A stretch of DNA of 64,000 nucleotides from Uranotaenia lowii (lineage: Eukaryota; Arthropoda; Insecta; Diptera; Culicidae): assembly GCF_029784155.1 (NCBI RefSeq), contig NC_073693.1, positions 22,356,002 through 22,420,001 on the forward strand, in the 5' to 3' direction. Shown in pieces: positions 1 to 10,259 of this stretch. The translations under genes were made by a program, and so were the position numbers. The notes under the pieces are model-generated. The model was not told the origin of the DNA. It made no database searches and worked only from the letters and a program-made list of their open reading frames with translations. How positions within the stretch are numbered: the stretch's first letter is position 1; every line of letters starts with the position of its first letter.

Positions 1-214
1 GTAGTTAGTGCAGATTGCATTCTGTTTGACAACACGTTCTTATGTTTTCCCCGAACTATTACAACTACGTCTTCTGCAAAGCCAATAACTTCGAATCTCA
101 TAGAGACAAGTTTGTTTAGGAGGTCGCCCACGATCAATGATCACAACAACGTTGATAGAACCCCATCTTGGGGACATCCCTTGGTTGGAGTGGCTTTGAT
201 TGTAAGTCCTCCCA
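1..214 (-). pseudogene. non-LTR retrotransposon reverse transcriptase fragment
   Basis: Read on the minus strand, this stretch gives a piece of reverse transcriptase: KGCPQDGVLSTLL, then an in-frame TGA, then a segment ending GFAEDVVVIVRG. Intact relatives have GCPQGGVLSPLLW and GFADDV, so the first catalytic Asp of the active-site pair is replaced by Glu and the frame is broken. The style fits the jockey/R1/LOA group rather than the RTE-type copy that follows on the other strand. The fragment runs off the left edge of the window. It is a dead remnant. Confidence 0.7.
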
Positions 215-559
215 AGCTTACATAAATGGTTCCCACCTGACGAAAAGGAACTAAGACCAGGCCCACCAATGGTTGCTAAACCTCGAATCGAGTACATTCA
301 GCAACATATCTATAAACCCATCATCGCACCAACAGTCGCTAACTTGATTCGAGAAATAGCATTCGAGCAGTATGTTGTTACAGGATGCGTTTATGTAGCA
401 ACCCGGTAGCAACGCAGCCGATCGTCGCTATCAGAAAATAAACAAACACAAATACCAACCTGAATGGCAACAATGGGTGCGGAAATTAGTAAGTAGATAA
501 AAACGCAACCAATCAAAGCATCTAAAATACCGACCGAAATTGCAACGCCCGGTGGGTTT

Positions 560-2356
560 GGTCTAACGATTGGAAACTTGAAACATGGATCTGCCGATCT
601 CTAAATTTCGTGGGCAGTACCCACGTGCTTTCCAACGAATTGGAGAGATGCAAATTCGACATCGTAGCGCTGCAGGAGGTATGTTGGCAGGGCTCAACGG
701 TACGAACGTACCAAGATAATCATGTACTCTACCAAAGCTGCGGCAACACTTTTTTTTCAGGGATTTTCATCCTATTGGATGATTCATCCCATTAACGCGG
801 CAACATACATGAGCTTAGAACAGCTTTTACAGTGATGGGGAAGATGAAAAAGCACGTGATCGAGTGGTGGCTGGTTGAGAATCGAGCGCCGGTTCTTCAA
901 CATCAGCATCATCAACATGCACAGCCCTCACCTCGGAAGTACCGGTGACGACAAAGACGAATTTTACACGCAGCTGGAACGTGAATATGATATCAAAATC
1001 GCATCGAGGATTTTAAAGCACAGGTTGGCCAGGAGGAGCAATTCAAACCGACGATTGGAAGGTTCAGTGCGCACCAGCTGACCAACGAAAACGACCTCAG
1101 ACTAATAGATTTCGCCGCCTCCAAACGAAGGGTAAGTAGTACCTTGTATCAGCACCGCCTCCCACATGAGATCACCGTACCAAACGCAATCTAAGATCGA
1201 CCACCTTTTTTCTAGACAGCCGGCACTTCTCGGACATCATCAAAATCAAATCCTGTCGAGGCGCCAACATCGAGTCAGACTATTATCTGGTGATGGTGGC
1301 CCAAACTGTCCGTTATGAACGACATACGAAACCGTCGCGACGCCCGCCTCGGTTAAATGTTGCACGACTGAAGCAACCTGGTCATGGTCGCGGTAGAATA
1401 CGCGTTATCGCTCGAAGCAGCGCTTCCGGTAGAAGGCGAGCTTGACGAAGTCCCCCTCGAGGACTGTTGGGATACCATCAAGACAATCATCAACAGCGTT
1501 GCGGAGAACGTCATCGAGCATGTGGAACGAACTCGACGGAACGACTGGTTCGACAAGGAGTATAGGAGGGTGATGGACGAGGAGAAAGCCGCAAAATCAC
1601 CGACAGCGGAAGAGGCAGCGAGTCCGAATTTTCCAGGAGAAAAGGCGCCGCCCGGAGGATGAGGACCTCGAGGAGCGGAAGCAGATGCATCGTTCCCAAG
1701 AAACACGAAAGTTCTATCAGAAACTCAAAGCATATCGCAAAGACTCCCAAGTAACAATTTAAGTTTTCTAAGGGACTCCAAACCAACTATAAATTAAAGC
1801 TATAAAACCGGAGCTATCGGAGGTGTGGAAGTGAGGGTTATCTGCCCTATCTACAAGAAGGGCGACAAATTGGACTGTGGGAACTACCGAGCGATCACTG
1901 TTCTCTATGCCGCCTACAAAGTGTTGTCTCGAATCCTACTCCGCTGCCTAACGCTACAGGCAAACAGATTCGTGAGAAGTCATCAGGCCGGCTTCATGGA
2001 GGGACGGTCTACGGCGGATCAGATCTTCCCACTACGGCAAATCCTCCTAGGTGCCGTGAATACCAAGTCCCTACGCACCATCTATTTATCGACTTCAAAG
2101 CCAAAAAAGACACGATCGACCGTGCCGAGCTATCGAAATTCATGGACTAGAACGACTTTTCCAGGAAGCTGACCAGACTGATCAAGGCGTAGATGGATGG
2201 AACGCAGTGCTGTGTGCGGATTTCGGGTGAATTGTCGAGTTCATTCGAATCACGCAGGGCGCTTGAACAAGGCTATGGTTTATCACGTATGATGTTCAAC
2301 GTGCCGCTAGAAGGTGTTACTCGACGAGCGGTGGGCGAAATGCGGGGCACGATTTT
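560..2356 (+). pseudogene. degraded RTE-type non-LTR retrotransposon, endonuclease and RT part
   Basis: Broken reading frames follow each other in the order of a mosquito RTE-type element. An AP-endonuclease start lies at about 560-800 (NELERCKFDIVALQEVCWQG), with more endonuclease to about 1300. RT motifs lie at 1825-2160 (CPIYKKGDKLDCGNYRAIT, SHQAGFMEGRSTADQI) and at 2160-2350 in another frame (SGELSSSFESRRALEQGYG). Stops and frameshifts separate the pieces, so it cannot be active. The copy continues at 2905-2948 and probably at 7132-7400; everything between was inserted later. It lies in the presumed first intron of the SRRM2-like gene, on the opposite strand. Confidence 0.8.
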
Positions 2357-2620
2357 CAGCCGTATGAAATGATCATTCGTAACGCGAAAAAAACACACTG
2401 AATTGTGCGCTGAAATTCACCAGATGTGCCGAAAAATTCATCAGATGTGCGGAAAAATTCATCAAGTGTGCACAAAATTCACCAAGTGTGCGGTAAAATT
2501 CATCAAGTGTGCAGAAAATTCACCAAGTGTGCGGTAAAATTCATCAAATGTGCAGAAAATTCACCAGATGTGCGATTCCATCTTTTTGACATGGGATTCG
2601 ATGATGATTTCATACGGCTG
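2357..2620. mobile_element. hAT-like MITE, copy 1 (8-bp duplication ACGATTTT)
   Basis: The unit begins CAGCCGTATGAAAT and ends with its reverse complement ATTTCATACGGCTG. It is flanked on both sides by ACGATTTT (2349-2356 and 2621-2628). An 8-bp target duplication with CAG-type ends fits a non-autonomous hAT-like element. The inside is a minisatellite of about 20-bp units (AAATTCACCAAGTGTGCGG and variants). There is no transposase. Removing it restores the host RTE sequence. Confidence 0.85.
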
Positions 2621-2632
2621 ACGATTTTTAAC

Positions 2633-2896
2633 CAGCCGTATGAAATGATCATTCGTAACGCGAAAAAAACACACTGAATTGTGCGCTGAAATTCACCAGA
2701 TGTGCAGAAAAATTCATCAGATGTGCGGCAGAATTCATCAAGTGTGCACAAAATTCACCAAGTGTGCGGAAAAATTCATCAAGTGTGCACAAAATTCACC
2801 AAGTGTGCGGCAAAATTCATCAAGTGTGCAGAAAATTCACCAGATGTGCGATTCCATCTTTTTGACATGAGATTCGATGATGATTTCATACGGCTG
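2633..2896. mobile_element. hAT-like MITE, copy 2 (8-bp duplication TTTTTAAC)
   Basis: This is a second unit with the same CAGCCGTATGAAAT ends and minisatellite core, in the same orientation as copy 1. It is flanked by TTTTTAAC at 2625-2632 and 2897-2904. Its own duplication shows that it inserted independently, 5 bp from the first target site, rather than arising by tandem duplication. Confidence 0.85.
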
Positions 2897-2904
2897 TTTT
2901 TAAC

Positions 2905-2948
2905 AGATCCACTTATCTTGCCGATGACATTGATATAGTCGGCGGTGG
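2905..2948 (+). pseudogene. RTE-type RT active-site piece stranded between MITEs
   Basis: With the two MITEs removed, the RTE sequence runs on as GTIF-NRSTYLADDIDIVGG. This contains the (Y/L)ADD catalytic motif in the place expected after the preceding RT block. The short piece shows that the elements on both sides were inserted into one retrotransposon copy. Confidence 0.75.
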
Positions 2949-3348
2949 CAGCCGTATGAAATCATCATCGAATCTCATGTCAAAAAGATGGAATCGCACA
3001 TCTGGTGAATTTTGTGCACACTTGATGAATTTTTCAGCCGTATGAAATGATCATTCTTAACGCGAAAAAAACACACTGAATTGTGCGCTGAAATTCACCA
3101 GATGTGCAGAAAAATTCATCAGATGTGCGGCAGAATTCATCAAGTGTGCACAAAATTCACCAAGTGTGCGGAAAAATTCATCAAGTGTGCACAAAATTCA
3201 CCAAGTGTGCGGCAAAATTCCAGCCGTATGAAATGATCATCTGATGAATTTTTCTGCACATCTAATGAATTTTTCTGCACATCTGGTGAATTTCAGCGCA
3301 CAATTCAGTGTGTTTTTTTCGCGTTACGAATGATCATTTCCCGCTTAT
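2949..3348. mobile_element. nested, partly rearranged copies of the CAGCCGTATGAAAT MITE
   Basis: A reverse-orientation copy starts at 2949. A forward copy starts inside it at 3035. A further CAGCCGTATGAAAT end lies near 3222, followed by reverse-orientation core that stops at GATCATTT (3348). The missing terminus CATACGGCTG reappears at 4321-4330, so that copy was split by the 970-bp element at 3349-4318. The right end of the 3035 copy is missing, so the order of events is only partly readable. Confidence 0.6.
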
Positions 3349-3632
3349 TAATTATTCTACTAGGGCTACTAGAATTCTAGTAGCAGTTCTAGTAGAATTC
3401 TAGTAGAATTTCTGCCTGCAGCCAGGTGGAAAATGGCCCAACCAATTCTACTTGGAATGAATTTTGCGATCCAGAATGACAGTTTAAATGAACGGTGACC
3501 ATGTGTGCATGTGTGTGTGAACGGACGGCCACGTGTACATGTGTGTGTGTGAATGCAAAACCTGTACTACCGCCAATGCAATTTTCAAAAAAAAAAATTG
3601 AAATAAAAATTTCTTAAGTTTAAAGATATTTG

Positions 3633-3638
3633 TTTATT
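3633..3638 (-). terminator. candidate poly(A) signal AATAAA of the mini-gene
   Basis: AATAAA on the minus strand lies 18 bp past the longer open frame and about 140 bp past the spliced stop, within the TIR-bounded unit. Confidence 0.3.
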
Positions 3639-3777
3639 TTCATTTTATAAACTCATCAACAGAAATCACTTTTAAACTTATAATCAATATAACATGTAGT
3701 TCCTCCGACGGCTGCACACATAGCACCGAAAATTCCAATGAAGTTTGCCGCCTGCACCGCCTCTATTTCAATTTTTT

Positions 3778-4069
3778 CTACCACTGGATGGGGGGCTCCG
3801 TAGATCCTTCGCCAGTCGGTCCAATGCCCGATGGCATCCCGAGCATCTTGGAAAGTCGACGAATGTTTAATCCGGAGCATTGTGAGTCACACATGCCGTC
3901 CTCACTGGTGACTATTTCGATCGGATGCTGAGGGCTTTTTACGGAATCCTGTACATGATAAATAAACAAAAGGTTCTTTTTAAAGTAAAAAGCTACTACT
4001 GTACTGTGTTTTAATGCATCCTCTTACCTGATTTTCAAGAAATCCTAGAGAGCTGCGCTCAGCGGCCAT
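3778..4069 (-). CDS. small two-exon ORF inside TIR element, unknown function
   Basis: I do not recognise this protein. Exon 1 (4069-4028) starts with ATG and encodes MAAERSSLGFLENQ up to a good donor, CAG|GTAAGAGG. Exon 2 (3948-3778) follows the acceptor TGTACAG|GATTCC in phase and ends at TAG, giving 70 residues ending STEPPIQW. A second frame of exon 2 stays open to 3656 and contains a hydrophobic stretch (AANFIGIFGAMCAAVGG), so a frameshifted older product is possible. An AATAAA lies downstream at 3638-3633. It could be a captured host gene fragment or chance; the splice sites and poly(A) signal are the only support. Confidence 0.3.
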
Positions 4070-4340
4070 GCTAGCAAAAGACTAAAATTTCCATGCGTTT
4101 GCAGGAAAAAAACATGAACAAGATGAACAATCAGAAGCATGGTTCATCTTGTTTGAATAGCATACGCATGAACAACACTAAGTGTAGATGTATGTGTGAC
4201 AGATTTCAATTTCAGAGTTGAAAACTCACAAATACTAAGAATTTCGACAGTTAAACTGTCAGTTAACTGCCATAAAAACACGTTTAAAAAAAGTCAGGTA
4301 GAATAATAATTGACTGGGTTCATACGGCTGGTGTTAAGTG

Positions 4341-6138
4341 CAGGGTTGCTAGCGATTTTTCGTTTTGAAATTCCAAAGTTTTTCCCGGTTTTTCCCAGGT
4401 TTTCTCCCGGTTATAAATGCTGATTTTCCCGATATTTATTATACTCGTTTTTGAAATAAAGTTATGGTACATAAAAAAACTCAATATAAAGGGCTTCAAA
4501 TTTCTACTAACCAAAACTTGTTAAACGGTTAGAAATATGACAAACACTTCGGCGTCTTCTAACACGTAGTCTTTTCGTATCAAATTGAGAGGTTTTCATG
4601 ATTTTTTAAACAAATCTAACGAACTCCACAATTTAAACAATTTTGAAAAAATAAGTTCGGTTAAATTGATCTTGAAACTATAATGTAGTACTTTTAAGCC
4701 GATATAAATTTTCTAGAATTTTTAAAGAGTTCTAGAAAAAAAGGTCGAGTATGGTGGGGTAAAAGTACGACCTAAGTGCTATCCGATTTTTAGACAATTT
4801 TGCAGTTGTTTTTCTAAAAAAACAAGAGCAACATTTGATTCCTTAGACTTTTATCTCTCTTCTAAAAAATAACGAAGATAATCGAGAGAGAGACTAAAAA
4901 CCCTCATTAAATAAATGTACAACAACAACAACAACGAAGATAATCGATCGGCGCATATGATAGCAGTAGTCAAAATGCCTAACTGCTGTCGAAACGTACT
5001 CTTACCCCCCCTCTGGGGCAAAAGTTCGAATGATGTGAGATAAACGTACAATCATTCAAAGTTCCACATTTCTGCATGAAGTCAAGAGGAAAATTATTTT
5101 ATACTATTTCATTTCTAATACAAATCCTTTACATAGGCAAACAACCTGAGCTAATTCGGAGTTCTCCACTAATTGTTTATATTCGTCTGGTTAACGAAGT
5201 CCAGCTCTCATCGTATTTGAGCAATTTTTCGCGCGAGCAGGTTTTTGTAGATTCAAAAATATGCTCTGATGTTTCCAGTGCATTTAAAAAAAAGTTAAAA
5301 CTTTGGATTCTGAGTACCATTTGTACATTTGCCCCATTTGCTGCTTGTACTTTTGCCCCTTTAAGATTTTGTGTAATTAATAAAATGCAACTTTCCCTCA
5401 TTTCATGTCTGGATGTAGGCAGTCCAAATCATTATCAAAACATATTATAAAATCAACATGTATAGAGATTTGTCGTACAAATCTTAAAATTATCAGATTG
5501 CAGAAAAATATTTAATTATTTTCTAAATGCAGTTAATTTTAAGATATGTTTTTAAATAAATGTTTTTTTTTTAATACAAAACAATGAATAACTTTAGTAA
5601 TAGTCATTTGAACTAAAGATTCGTGAAAATGTAGAAATCGTGTATAAGACAGGGCTGAGTTTTAATTGTTTGAGTGTAAAATATTATTTTTTATCAAGGT
5701 TAGGACCTTGGATTTCGTGAACTTCAAGGAACAGCTTACCGTAGAATGGATTAAAAAACTTAACACTTGCAATGTAATGCTTCGTTCCTCAGGCCAATTC
5801 AAACGAAATACACAGCAATAACCACAACAACATTGGAAAACCAATATCTTTTATGGTGAAAAAGGGGTGTAACTCTGCTTAAAAACGTCTCACGCTGCCA
5901 AATTATTTGCTTGCGGAGAGCGAAAAATAAGATAACTCATATTTCTCCGCAATTAGCTAAAAAAGCGATTCGAACTTCGTTTGTTTACTAATGAACGAAA
6001 ATAAGCGTTTATGAGAAAATATCAAACATATCAATTTTCCCGGTGAGGTGCCGAAATTCCCGGTATTTTCCCGGTTTCCCGGTGACGTGATGAAATTCCA
6101 AAGTTTTTCCCGGTTTTCCCGGTTCGCTAGCAACCCTG
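4341..6138. mobile_element. 1.8-kb element with CAGGGTTGCTAGC terminal inverted repeats
   Basis: The left end is CAGGGTTGCTAGCG and the right end CGCTAGCAACCCTG. The hexamer TAAGTG touches both ends (4335-4340 and 6139-6144). Subterminal TTCCCGGTTTTTCCCGG repeats occur at both ends (4380-4420 and 6038-6120) in direct orientation. CAGGGTTGC ends suggest a hAT-like non-autonomous element, but a clean 8-bp duplication is not visible. No transposase ORF was recognised. Confidence 0.65.
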
Positions 6139-6163
6139 TAAGTGTTAAGAACCATCTTTGGCA

Positions 6164-7129
6164 CACTGAACCCAAAATCACACTTAAAATACACTTGAAG
6201 ATTCACTTAAAAGTAAGAATTCAGTGGATTTCTTCATTTCAAGTTACTCATGTACATTTCACTTACCCCTCACTTAAATTTAAAGTGAGCGAGTCAATAT
6301 TCACTTCCTCATCACTTGAGTTTTAAGTGACTGGCACTTGAATTCTACTGGGCGTCCACTTTCTTTTCCACTCACTTGACCGATCACTTAAAATTCAAAT
6401 GAATCTACGAATAGCGCATGTCAACAATGTTGGGATTGAATGTATTTATTGTGGTTTGGAACGGAAACTCAAACGAGTTGTGTTTGCGCTAGTAGACGCA
6501 GAAAAGAAGCTATTTATTAGTATGAAAACAATTCTAGAGCTCGATGAAAGTATTGCCATGATGGTTGTTTGTTATAAAAAGTAAATTGTGATGAATAAAC
6601 CGTAACCAAAATATTAAATCATATTTTTCCTTTATTTCTACTTTTTCAATTTCAGAATTTCAATTCAGAATTTTAAAGCTCAACAAAAATAAAAGTAAGT
6701 ATAAAATCAAGTGAATACTCAAAAGTACTAAATTTGTTTATTATTATTTGCAGAAAACAACAACAAAAATTTCCTGTTTGAGTGAAAAACTGATGGGTGT
6801 TTTCAAGTCGGAACATTTATTTGGATCCAATAAATTAGTTGCAAGAAACTGATATTTTTCCATTTTTTATTTCAATAATAAATTGAATTGAATCACAAAG
6901 TTAATGGTTTATTAAAATGCCGAAATTCCACCTGGAAATTCTCTTTACTAAAAGATTTAAACGACCTGAGCATACATTCAAAAATTCACTTTGCTGCTAA
7001 TTTAAATTTCACTTCGCCGCTCTCTTGAAATTCACTTGACGGTCACTTAAAATTCACATGAAATGACAAATGGCGCAAATTCACTCCAATCGTCACTTAC
7101 ATTTTAAGTGAAAATTATTTTCGGTGCAG
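6164..7129. mobile_element. MITE with arrays of CACTTAAA/TTTAAGTG subterminal repeats
   Basis: The left end CACTGAACCCAAAATCACAC and the right end, whose complement is CTGCACCGAAAATAATTTTC, form an imperfect terminal inverted repeat. Both flanks inside (6170-6400 and 6960-7110) are crowded with copies of TCACTTAAA and TTAAGTGA in both orientations, giving strong self-complementarity. The AT-rich centre has no convincing coding region. Confidence 0.6.
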
Positions 7130-7131
7130 CG

Positions 7132-7400
7132 TTTAGGAGAACGAAGTGTGGAGGCGAAGGATGAACCACAAACTCGCGCAACTCTACGGCGAACCTAGTA
7201 TACAGAAGGTGGTGAAGGCTGGCCGGATTCGCTGGACAGGACATATTGCGAAAATGCCGGACGAATGTCCTTTAAAAGAGGTGTTCGCTACGAATCCGGT
7301 AGAAACGAGACGAGCAGGGACGCAACAAGCGAAGTGATTAGACCAAGTGGAGCGTGATCTGGCGAATGTGGCATATCCGAGAAATTGAAGATCGGTTGCC
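7132..7400 (+). pseudogene. RTE-type retrotransposon 3-prime coding tail
   Basis: The frame reads VWRRRMNHKLAQLYGEPSIQ and VKAGRIRWTGHIAKMPDECP, then a stop inside QQAK*LDQVERDL. This matches the C-terminal region of mosquito RTE-type polyproteins that follows the RT domain. It is on the same strand as the RT pieces at 560-2948 and is probably the same copy, although the intervening connection domain was not found. It is not functional. Confidence 0.75.
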
Positions 7401-7821
7401 ATTGTCCGAGTTTTGGGAATTATGTCGAGTTTTGGGAATTTCGTCAAGTTATGTCGTGAGACGGAATACTATGAAAATAGAAATAAAATAATCTGCAAGA
7501 AAGTAGAATCATAAAAATCTCTGCCGCTTGCAACAAGATTGGACTACCTGTTTACCATTTTATTGTTCTTTTTATGATTACCCCAAGATTGTGAGTTTCT
7601 AGAATCAAAATTGATGCAATTTTCAAGTTGGTTCAAGTACGGTTGTACTGAAAATGTTTTATGATCTGGATTATTAGACTGACTAGTCAGTTATGTAAAT
7701 TCCACCAGCATATTAAAATTTAACAATACATGTTAAATTAAAAGCTGAATATGATCAAAACAAGATTGCCAGAAGTTAAAATTCATCCAAATAAAAAATA
7801 AAAATCAAAACAAGAACTTAC
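7401..7821. other. AT-rich intronic sequence, nothing recognised
   Basis: This lies between the RTE tail and the donor site of the SRRM2-like exon. I see no ORF, repeat structure or RNA gene that I can support. Confidence 0.5.
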
Positions 7822-8063
7822 CCTTGACTCTCCAGCACTTCCTCCAGTTCGGCACACTTGACCTCAACCTTCCGCTTCCGCTCGTGATCCAGGATTCCCT
7901 GATTAGGCTGCCGGTTCGATTGAGCGTCCAGCTTGGCCAGATCATCCTCGGTCCGGTAGTTGACGTTATCCTTCTTCCCCGGTCGCACGAAGGCCACATT
8001 TCTCTGTACGTGGCCATTGGTGCCGGACCCACGGGGTGTCGTAAGACCGATTCCGTTGTACAT
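7822..8063 (-). CDS. SRRM2: SRRM2/SRm300-like splicing factor, first coding exon (partial)
   Basis: The ATG at 8063 opens MYNGIGLTTPRGSGTNGHVQ, the highly conserved start of SRRM2/Cwc21 proteins. The exon includes the cwf21 domain core (QGILDHERKRKVEVKCAELE) and ends LEEVLESQG at a clear donor, TCAAGG|GTAAGTT. In the family this N-terminal domain docks on Prp8/Snu114 in the catalytic spliceosome, and a long Arg/Ser-rich tail follows. Here 80 codons plus 2 nt are present. The next exon would lie at lower coordinates, but none is recognisable down to position 1, so intron 1 is longer than 7.8 kb and full of transposons. The acceptor and the rest of the gene are outside the window. Confidence 0.9.
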
Positions 8064-8708
8064 TGGCTTCGTTTAACTATTCACTTCTGTGGTACACTTT
8101 TTCCCCCCAACCCAAAAACGAAATCACTCCCGGATCGATCCGGTGATTAAGTTTCCTAATAACAATTTAAGCTCAACTCACTTCCTGCTAGAACAGAAAT
8201 TTCATAAAAGCACGTCAAGTGGGAAAACAATTTTCAAGTGCACCCAATTTGTGGCAGCTGAAAATCGATAATCGCTTCCCACAGGGTAATAGCACAGCAA
8301 AAAGAAAACGTATTCTGCCGATAAGAACACCTCTTGCCTCTTACAAAAACACACCGATGATTTCCGGTTCGGTCGCTCCGGAAAAGAGCAACGAGACGGG
8401 GTAAATATACTTTTCGAAACAAGCTGTCCTGGGGGACACGTAAGCAACAACCCTTGGACCTGCTTCCGGTCGAATGGGCGACGTGCGAGCAACGTTTCTA
8501 GTTCACTATCGACCGAGTAGAGATTTCGATTTACTGGTAAAAGAATTTTTTCACGACTGCGTTCTTCTTTACTGCTGCCGCGGCCATATCGCAAACTTAC
8601 CACCAAAACCTCTAGCCAAAATGAAAACGATTTGAATCAAAGGAATCAAACGACGACGACGACCATCGACGAACGAACGGACGGCGGCGGCGGCTAATGA
8701 TATGTGTG
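8064..8708 (-). other. 5-prime leader and presumed promoter region of the SRRM2-like gene
   Basis: This is GC-richer than its surroundings and has no convincing ORF. It is the expected place for the untranslated leader and start site of the downstream exon. CGACGACGACG and CGGCGGCGGCGG triplet runs at 8655-8695 suggest an unmethylated promoter-type segment. I could not place a TATA box or initiator. Confidence 0.35.
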
Positions 8709-8832
8709 TTCAATGGAAGTTAGTCGAAACAGGTTGAAATAGGTCGAAACAAGTAGAAATGGATTTTGACAGTTGGTATTCTGTCTCTTTCCAATTGACT
8801 TCGACCGATTTCAACCAGGTCGTCCGTTGAAC
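8709..8832. repeat. dispersed GTCGAAACAGG fold-back repeat, copy A
   Basis: TTCAATGGAAGTTAGTCGAA on the left and a GTCGTCCGTTGAAC end on the right form a short inverted pair. Inside are multiple GTCGAAA/TTTCGAC motifs. Related copies lie at 9934-10090 and 57441-57655, so this is a small interspersed MITE-like family. Confidence 0.6.
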
Positions 8833-9933
8833 ATACGTTCACCAATACTAATGCGTGTTTTGTGCGTAGTACACACGAATTTCCAGACAGACCGTTTTCA
8901 TTCAAAAATTTTTGGAACCTGCGAAACGATTACATTTATGCTTTTCTAAAATTCAATTTGGTTTAAAATTTCTTTCAAAATTCATTAAATGAGCAAAAGT
9001 CATCAAATAGAAAACTTCTATAGCTTTTTTCGCAGAACGCAAAATTATTTGAAGTATTAAGGAAAGTTTGATAATTGATTCGAAACTTTTTTTCTAGAAT
9101 GTCACGTTTTTGTTTTCAATTTTTGTCAAAAAGCGTTAAATAATTTTAACTTATTTAGAAAAGTTATTTCAACATCAAGAGCTAGCAGAAAAATTGCATA
9201 TTCAGATTCAGGGCACATAAATATCATCAGAACATTTTCAATTACATAAATGAACTCCTGTTACATGGTTTCCAATTTGTCGATGTATAAAACAAGTATT
9301 CGATAAATAAATTTTGAAGTTAATATGGTTCGTTTCAAACTATGTTCTTATTCAGTCACACTTCTTAATTAAAACCCATTCAAATGACGAGCTAGTGTTT
9401 TTATATGTCTTATTTAGAGTTTCAATTAAAACAAAAGGTTAATTGAATTGCAATTTAAAATTTACAATTAAACATTATATTTTCAATTATAGTGTTGTCA
9501 AATGATATTAGGTTGATTAAAGTGTTAATTCCGCCGGAAGCGAACCAAATTTCTGATATGTTTGTCAACACTTATTATTAAACACCTTTTAAGGTTAAGC
9601 AATATTCCGGAACTCTACGAAAATTTTACTTGGAAAAAATCTGCATGGGGGGCGGTTTCGCACGGCTTTGGTTGGTACCTAAAAAGTTCAAAAGTACCTC
9701 CGGCAAGCACCACATCAAACCGTTTGATTGCGGTGCCAGCAGAGATCATGTATGAAAAATTAATTGCAGGCAGCACAGCGACAATCCCGACACGAAACAC
9801 ACAGGACCGACCGCCGACTGAATCCAAACATCCAAAGCACGAAAATGAAATGGCGAAAACGAAACAAAAACATGCTCTCTGTCTAACACACACGCTGCAT
9901 GTGTGTTAGTGTGGTAGAAACGAATCCTGCTTT
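8833..9933. other. AT-rich spacer, no gene recognised
   Basis: Only short chance ORFs are present. A palindromic AATT-rich patch (TTAATTGAATTGCAATTTAA) lies near 9440. No transposon coding sequence or RNA gene was identified. Confidence 0.5.
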
Positions 9934-10090
9934 CGAGCTGGATCGGTTTCGACTAGTTTCGATCGATTTCAACTTGCTCCGTTGAACAACGACCAGACCT
10001 GTTTCGACCAAAACATCAGCCGATTGAACAACGACCACTTGACAGAAACTAGTCGAAACCAATCGCTACTTACGATTGAACGCAGCTGAT
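9934..10090. repeat. dispersed GTCGAAACAGG fold-back repeat, copy B
   Basis: It contains GGTTTCGACTAGTTTCGAT and later GAAACTAGTCGAAACC in opposite orientation, and GTTGAACAACGACC shared with the copy at 57441-57655. It is a diverged member of the same small family as copy A. Confidence 0.6.
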
Positions 10091-10259
10091 GACGACACTT
10101 CGAGCCGTTGCGAAACATCGTATATTTTGACAGTTCGAGCACGTGTGTTGGTGGATTTTGTGGATGTGTTTGTGAAATTGCGCGTTCTGCACTGAAGAAA
10201 ATTATCTTCGCCAAATTAGTGGGAATTTGAACCAAACGCTGCGCTGTAAACAGCGTCAT

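Larger units (their letters stand above)
3349..4318. mobile_element. 970-bp TIR element carrying a small spliced ORF
   Basis: The ends are imperfect inverted repeats of about 20 bp: CCCGCTTATTAATTATTCT on the left, and on the right the complement of CCCAGTCAATTATTATTCT. The element splits a MITE copy between ATTT and CATACGGCTG, with TT next to both ends. The left subterminal part has palindromic CTAGTAGAATTCTAGTAG-like motifs. CCC ends recall piggyBac, but the target duplication is not TTAA, so the family is open. Inside, on the minus strand, are a two-exon ORF and a poly(A) signal. Confidence 0.55.

Noticed and set aside
6399..6584. Short ORF inside the 6164-7129 MITE
   Set aside because: 61 codons, without similarity to a transposase or any known domain; expected by chance.
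8202..8606. 134-codon minus-strand ORF upstream of the SRRM2-like exon
   Set aside because: It lies in the presumed leader and promoter, shows no similarity to known proteins, and has no link to the downstream frame.
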